Positions 62,477 through 64,000 of a stretch of 64,000 bases of DNA are shown one piece after another. This DNA is from Pedobacter sp. Leaf194 (GTDB taxonomy: Bacteria > Bacteroidota > Bacteroidia > Sphingobacteriales > Sphingobacteriaceae). The stretch spans positions 124,001-188,000 of the forward strand of contig NZ_LMPU01000012.1 in the NCBI RefSeq assembly GCF_001423945.1. The letters run 5' to 3'. Position 1 is the stretch's first letter. Each line of letters starts with the position of its first letter. Made by a program: the position numbers and the translations under genes. Below the pieces are notes generated by a model. It did not search any database. It was not told where the DNA came from and saw nothing but the letters and a program-made list of their open reading frames with translations.

Positions 62477-62905
62477 ATGAAAAATGATGTTTTAACTGTT
62501 GAGCGAACTTATGACGTACCCGCCGATAGAATCTGGCTGGCTTTAACCGACAATAATGAATTAAAGAAATGGTTTTTTGTGTTTAAGGATTTTAAACCAA
62601 AACCAGGCTTCAAGTTCGACTTTATGGGCGGGCCTGATGAAGGTCCGCATTTTTTGCATTTATGCGAAATATCGCAACTGATTGAAGGAAAAAAATTAGC
62701 GTACACATGGCGCTATGATGGCTACCCGGGTAACTCAGAAGTTTGCTGGGAATTATTTGAAAAAGATGGGCAAACCCGCGTGGTTATCTCTCACTCCGGG
62801 CTTGAAAGTTTTGCCGAAAATGGAAAAGACTTCAGTAAAGAAAGTTTTAAAGGCGGATGGAGTTACTTTCTGAATGATGCATTAAAAAGATATCTGGAAG
62901 AATAG
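62477..62905 (+). CDS. AHSA1/SRPBCC family protein, 142 aa
   Basis: ATG 62477 (MKNDVLTVERTYDVPADRIWLALTD) with the START-like helix-grip fold: WLALTDNNELKKWFFVF, GPHFLHLCEISQLIEGKKLAYTWRY, GWSYFLNDALKRYLEE at the C-terminal helix. Members bind hydrophobic ligands or modulate Hsp90; function here unknown. It forms a pair with the upstream VOC gene, a common combination. Confidence 0.8.
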   Translation: MKNDVLTVERTYDVPADRIWLALTDNNELKKWFFVFKDFKPKPGFKFDFMGGPDEGPHFLHLCEISQLIEGKKLAYTWRYDGYPGNSEVCWELFEKDGQTRVVISHSGLESFAENGKDFSKESFKGGWSYFLNDALKRYLEE

Positions 62906-62915
62906 TTTGTTTAAC

Positions 62916-62950
62916 AAAAAGATGCCCAGGCCTTAGGCGCTGGGCATTTT
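62916..62950. terminator. bidirectional terminator between AHSA1 and NUDIX genes
   Basis: TGCCCAG / CTGGGCA stem with inner GCC/GGC, flanked by an A-run and a T-run; serves both convergent genes. Confidence 0.75.
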
Positions 62951-62976
62951 ATTAAACGCTTTACTTCTTATAAGAG

Positions 62977-63423
62977 TCAGGAATTAAATTGTCGCTTTAG
63001 AAGTGCCGCGACCGTTTTGTCTGTTTTAAATGTAATCTCATCAATCGATAAATCACTGATTTTAACCCATCGAAAAGCCTGAAGTATTTCACCTTCCCCA
63101 TCAAAATCAAATATTTTATCTTTAAATGGTAGAACTAACGGCGCTTTCTCGCTCACCAGATAATATACACTTATAACCTGGCTATCATTGAAAGAGGATT
63201 TTTCGAAGAAATCTGTTGTGTAAAAATGCGAGATAACATTAATTTCCGCATTGCATTCTTCCATAAATTCTCGTTTCAAACCGTCAATCAGGCCTTCGCC
63301 AAATTCTAATCCTCCACCCGGAAACTTACTAAAACGAAAGCCATATTCCTGTTCATCGCTCACCAGCACTTCACCGCGATGGTTAATCAGTAAGCCATAA
63401 ACCCGCACATTAAAGTAACTCAT
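62977..63423 (-). CDS. NUDIX hydrolase, 148 aa
   Basis: ATG 63423. NUDIX box GGLEFGEGLIDGLKREFMEECNAEI fits G-x5-E-x7-REU-x-EE-x-GU with Asn in place of the second Gly. The core fold has FNVRVYGLLINHRGEVLVSDE at the N terminus and ILQAFRWVKISDLSIDEI at the C terminus. It hydrolyses a nucleoside diphosphate linked to another moiety; substrate unknown. The start overlaps the stop of the upstream CDF transporter by 14 bases, so the two are coupled. Confidence 0.8.
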   Translation of the reverse strand: MSYFNVRVYGLLINHRGEVLVSDEQEYGFRFSKFPGGGLEFGEGLIDGLKREFMEECNAEINVISHFYTTDFFEKSSFNDSQVISVYYLVSEKAPLVLPFKDKIFDFDGEGEILQAFRWVKISDLSIDEITFKTDKTVAALLKRQFNS

Positions 63424-64000
63424 TCTCGAAATGCTTTTTATTTTTGATTACAATTTCTGGTGTCCAAACAATTTCGTTTTTGAAAGCTTCTGCCCTAACC
63501 GGACATTCGCTCATGTGGCAGTAATGACAGCAGGCAGGCAAACATGGGTCTGCATGAATAAAAAGTTCTGCTTTTCTAACGCCGTTTTTATTGATAAGCT
63601 CATCAATCTGCGAAATTTCGCGATGAACTTCGTTGAGATCGAAGTAATATGGCAAGGTAACATGGCAATCGATATGAAACTCGGGTCCGTACTGCTGAGT
63701 GCGTAGATTGTGTACATCAATCCAGGGATTATGCCTGTTTTTTTGTAGCACATCAACAACCTCCTCCACCAATGTAAAGTCACTTTCATCCATTAAACCC
63801 CCAACCGAGCCTCTGGTTAATTGGTAACCTGAATAAACAATGTAGAAGCCAACTAAAATAGAGAGCAAACTATCAAACCAAATAATATTCGTTAACTGAA
63901 TTAAGATCAAACCAATTACTATCGCAACACTGGTATAAGTATCAGTTAGCAGGTGCTTTCCATCTGCCTGTAAGGTAATAGAATGTTCTTTTTTTCCGGT
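63410..64000 (-). CDS. cation diffusion facilitator (CDF) metal transporter, 5' partial
   Basis: The frame is open at the right edge (codons continue through the last bases), so the N-terminal helices are missing. The visible part has LQADGKHLLTDTYTSVAI, a CDF helix with metal-site residues spaced as HxxxD, followed by another membrane helix (SLLSILVGFYIVYSGYQL) and the cytosolic domain with WIDVHNLRTQQYGPEFHIDCHVTLP and a Cys-rich tail (CLPACCHYCHMSECP). The Cys-rich end may bind metal. CDF proteins export Zn, Fe, Mn or Co from the cytosol; selectivity unknown. The NUDIX gene overlaps by 14 bases. Confidence 0.85.
   Translation of the reverse strand, partial: TGKKEHSITLQADGKHLLTDTYTSVAIVIGLILIQLTNIIWFDSLLSILVGFYIVYSGYQLTRGSVGGLMDESDFTLVEEVVDVLQKNRHNPWIDVHNLRTQQYGPEFHIDCHVTLPYYFDLNEVHREISQIDELINKNGVRKAELFIHADPCLPACCHYCHMSECPVRAEAFKNEIVWTPEIVIKNKKHFENELL

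Overview
The window looks like chromosomal DNA of a Bacteroidota bacterium of the Sphingobacteriaceae type (Pedobacter or a close relative). The evidence is the AT-rich base composition, TonB/GH92/GH125 polysaccharide genes, Bacteroidota promoters of the TTTG-N19/20-TANNTTTG kind, few Shine-Dalgarno sites, and familiar Bacteroidota families (DUF421/YetF with a zinc ribbon, DUF4142, PBP1C next to alpha-2-macroglobulin). The genus is an inference. No rRNA, tRNA, CRISPR array or intact insertion sequence was seen.

Region 1 (1 to about 19,340) is an accessory, defence-like island, mostly on the minus strand and visibly decaying. From the left it holds: a 5'-partial MNT/HEPN-type gene with an unknown neighbour; an operon (read right to left) of a zeta-antitoxin-like gene, a zeta toxin broken by one in-frame TGA, a small HEPN-like protein (R-x4-H), a STAND NTPase and an overlapping helical-repeat protein; a broken HTH gene (TAG plus frameshift); an outer-membrane/secreted protein; an unknown gene; a decayed Ser/Thr kinase; an 832-residue DUF4238/SEC-C protein; a small unknown protein; a KAP-type membrane P-loop NTPase; and a 5'-truncated DUF6119 (TIGR04141-like) gene. 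The island ends at a chimeric junction near 19,340, where a DUF4142 lipoprotein gene loses its 3' half.

Region 2 (19.3-64 kb) looks like ordinary chromosome: small stress-type proteins, a BON lipoprotein and two tandem YetF proteins; two GH92 enzymes and one GH125 enzyme (alpha-mannan/N-glycan trimming); a Crp/Fnr regulator and an SDR enzyme; an amidase with SH3 domains beside an orphan contractile-injection remnant (frameshifted sheath plus AAA+ ATPase); a DUF1624 acyltransferase-like protein; a TonB receptor, PAP2 phosphatase and two-component system; mnmA, aqpZ, a glutathione peroxidase and topA; an alpha-2-macroglobulin and PBP1C pair; an AGMO-like and YhhN-like ether-lipid pair; a third YetF protein; a single-domain response regulator; a DnaQ-GIY-YIG fusion nuclease; and small enzymes ending in a CDF metal transporter that runs off the right edge.

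The most interesting parts are the island's possible multi-gene defence systems (STAND plus separate helical-repeat protein plus HEPN-like/zeta; KAP plus small partner plus DUF6119; DUF4238/SEC-C plus kinase), their pattern of point-mutation decay, the chimeric island edge, the orphan sheath/AAA+ pair and the ether-lipid gene pair. Family names come from recognising motifs in the translations; no database search was run.
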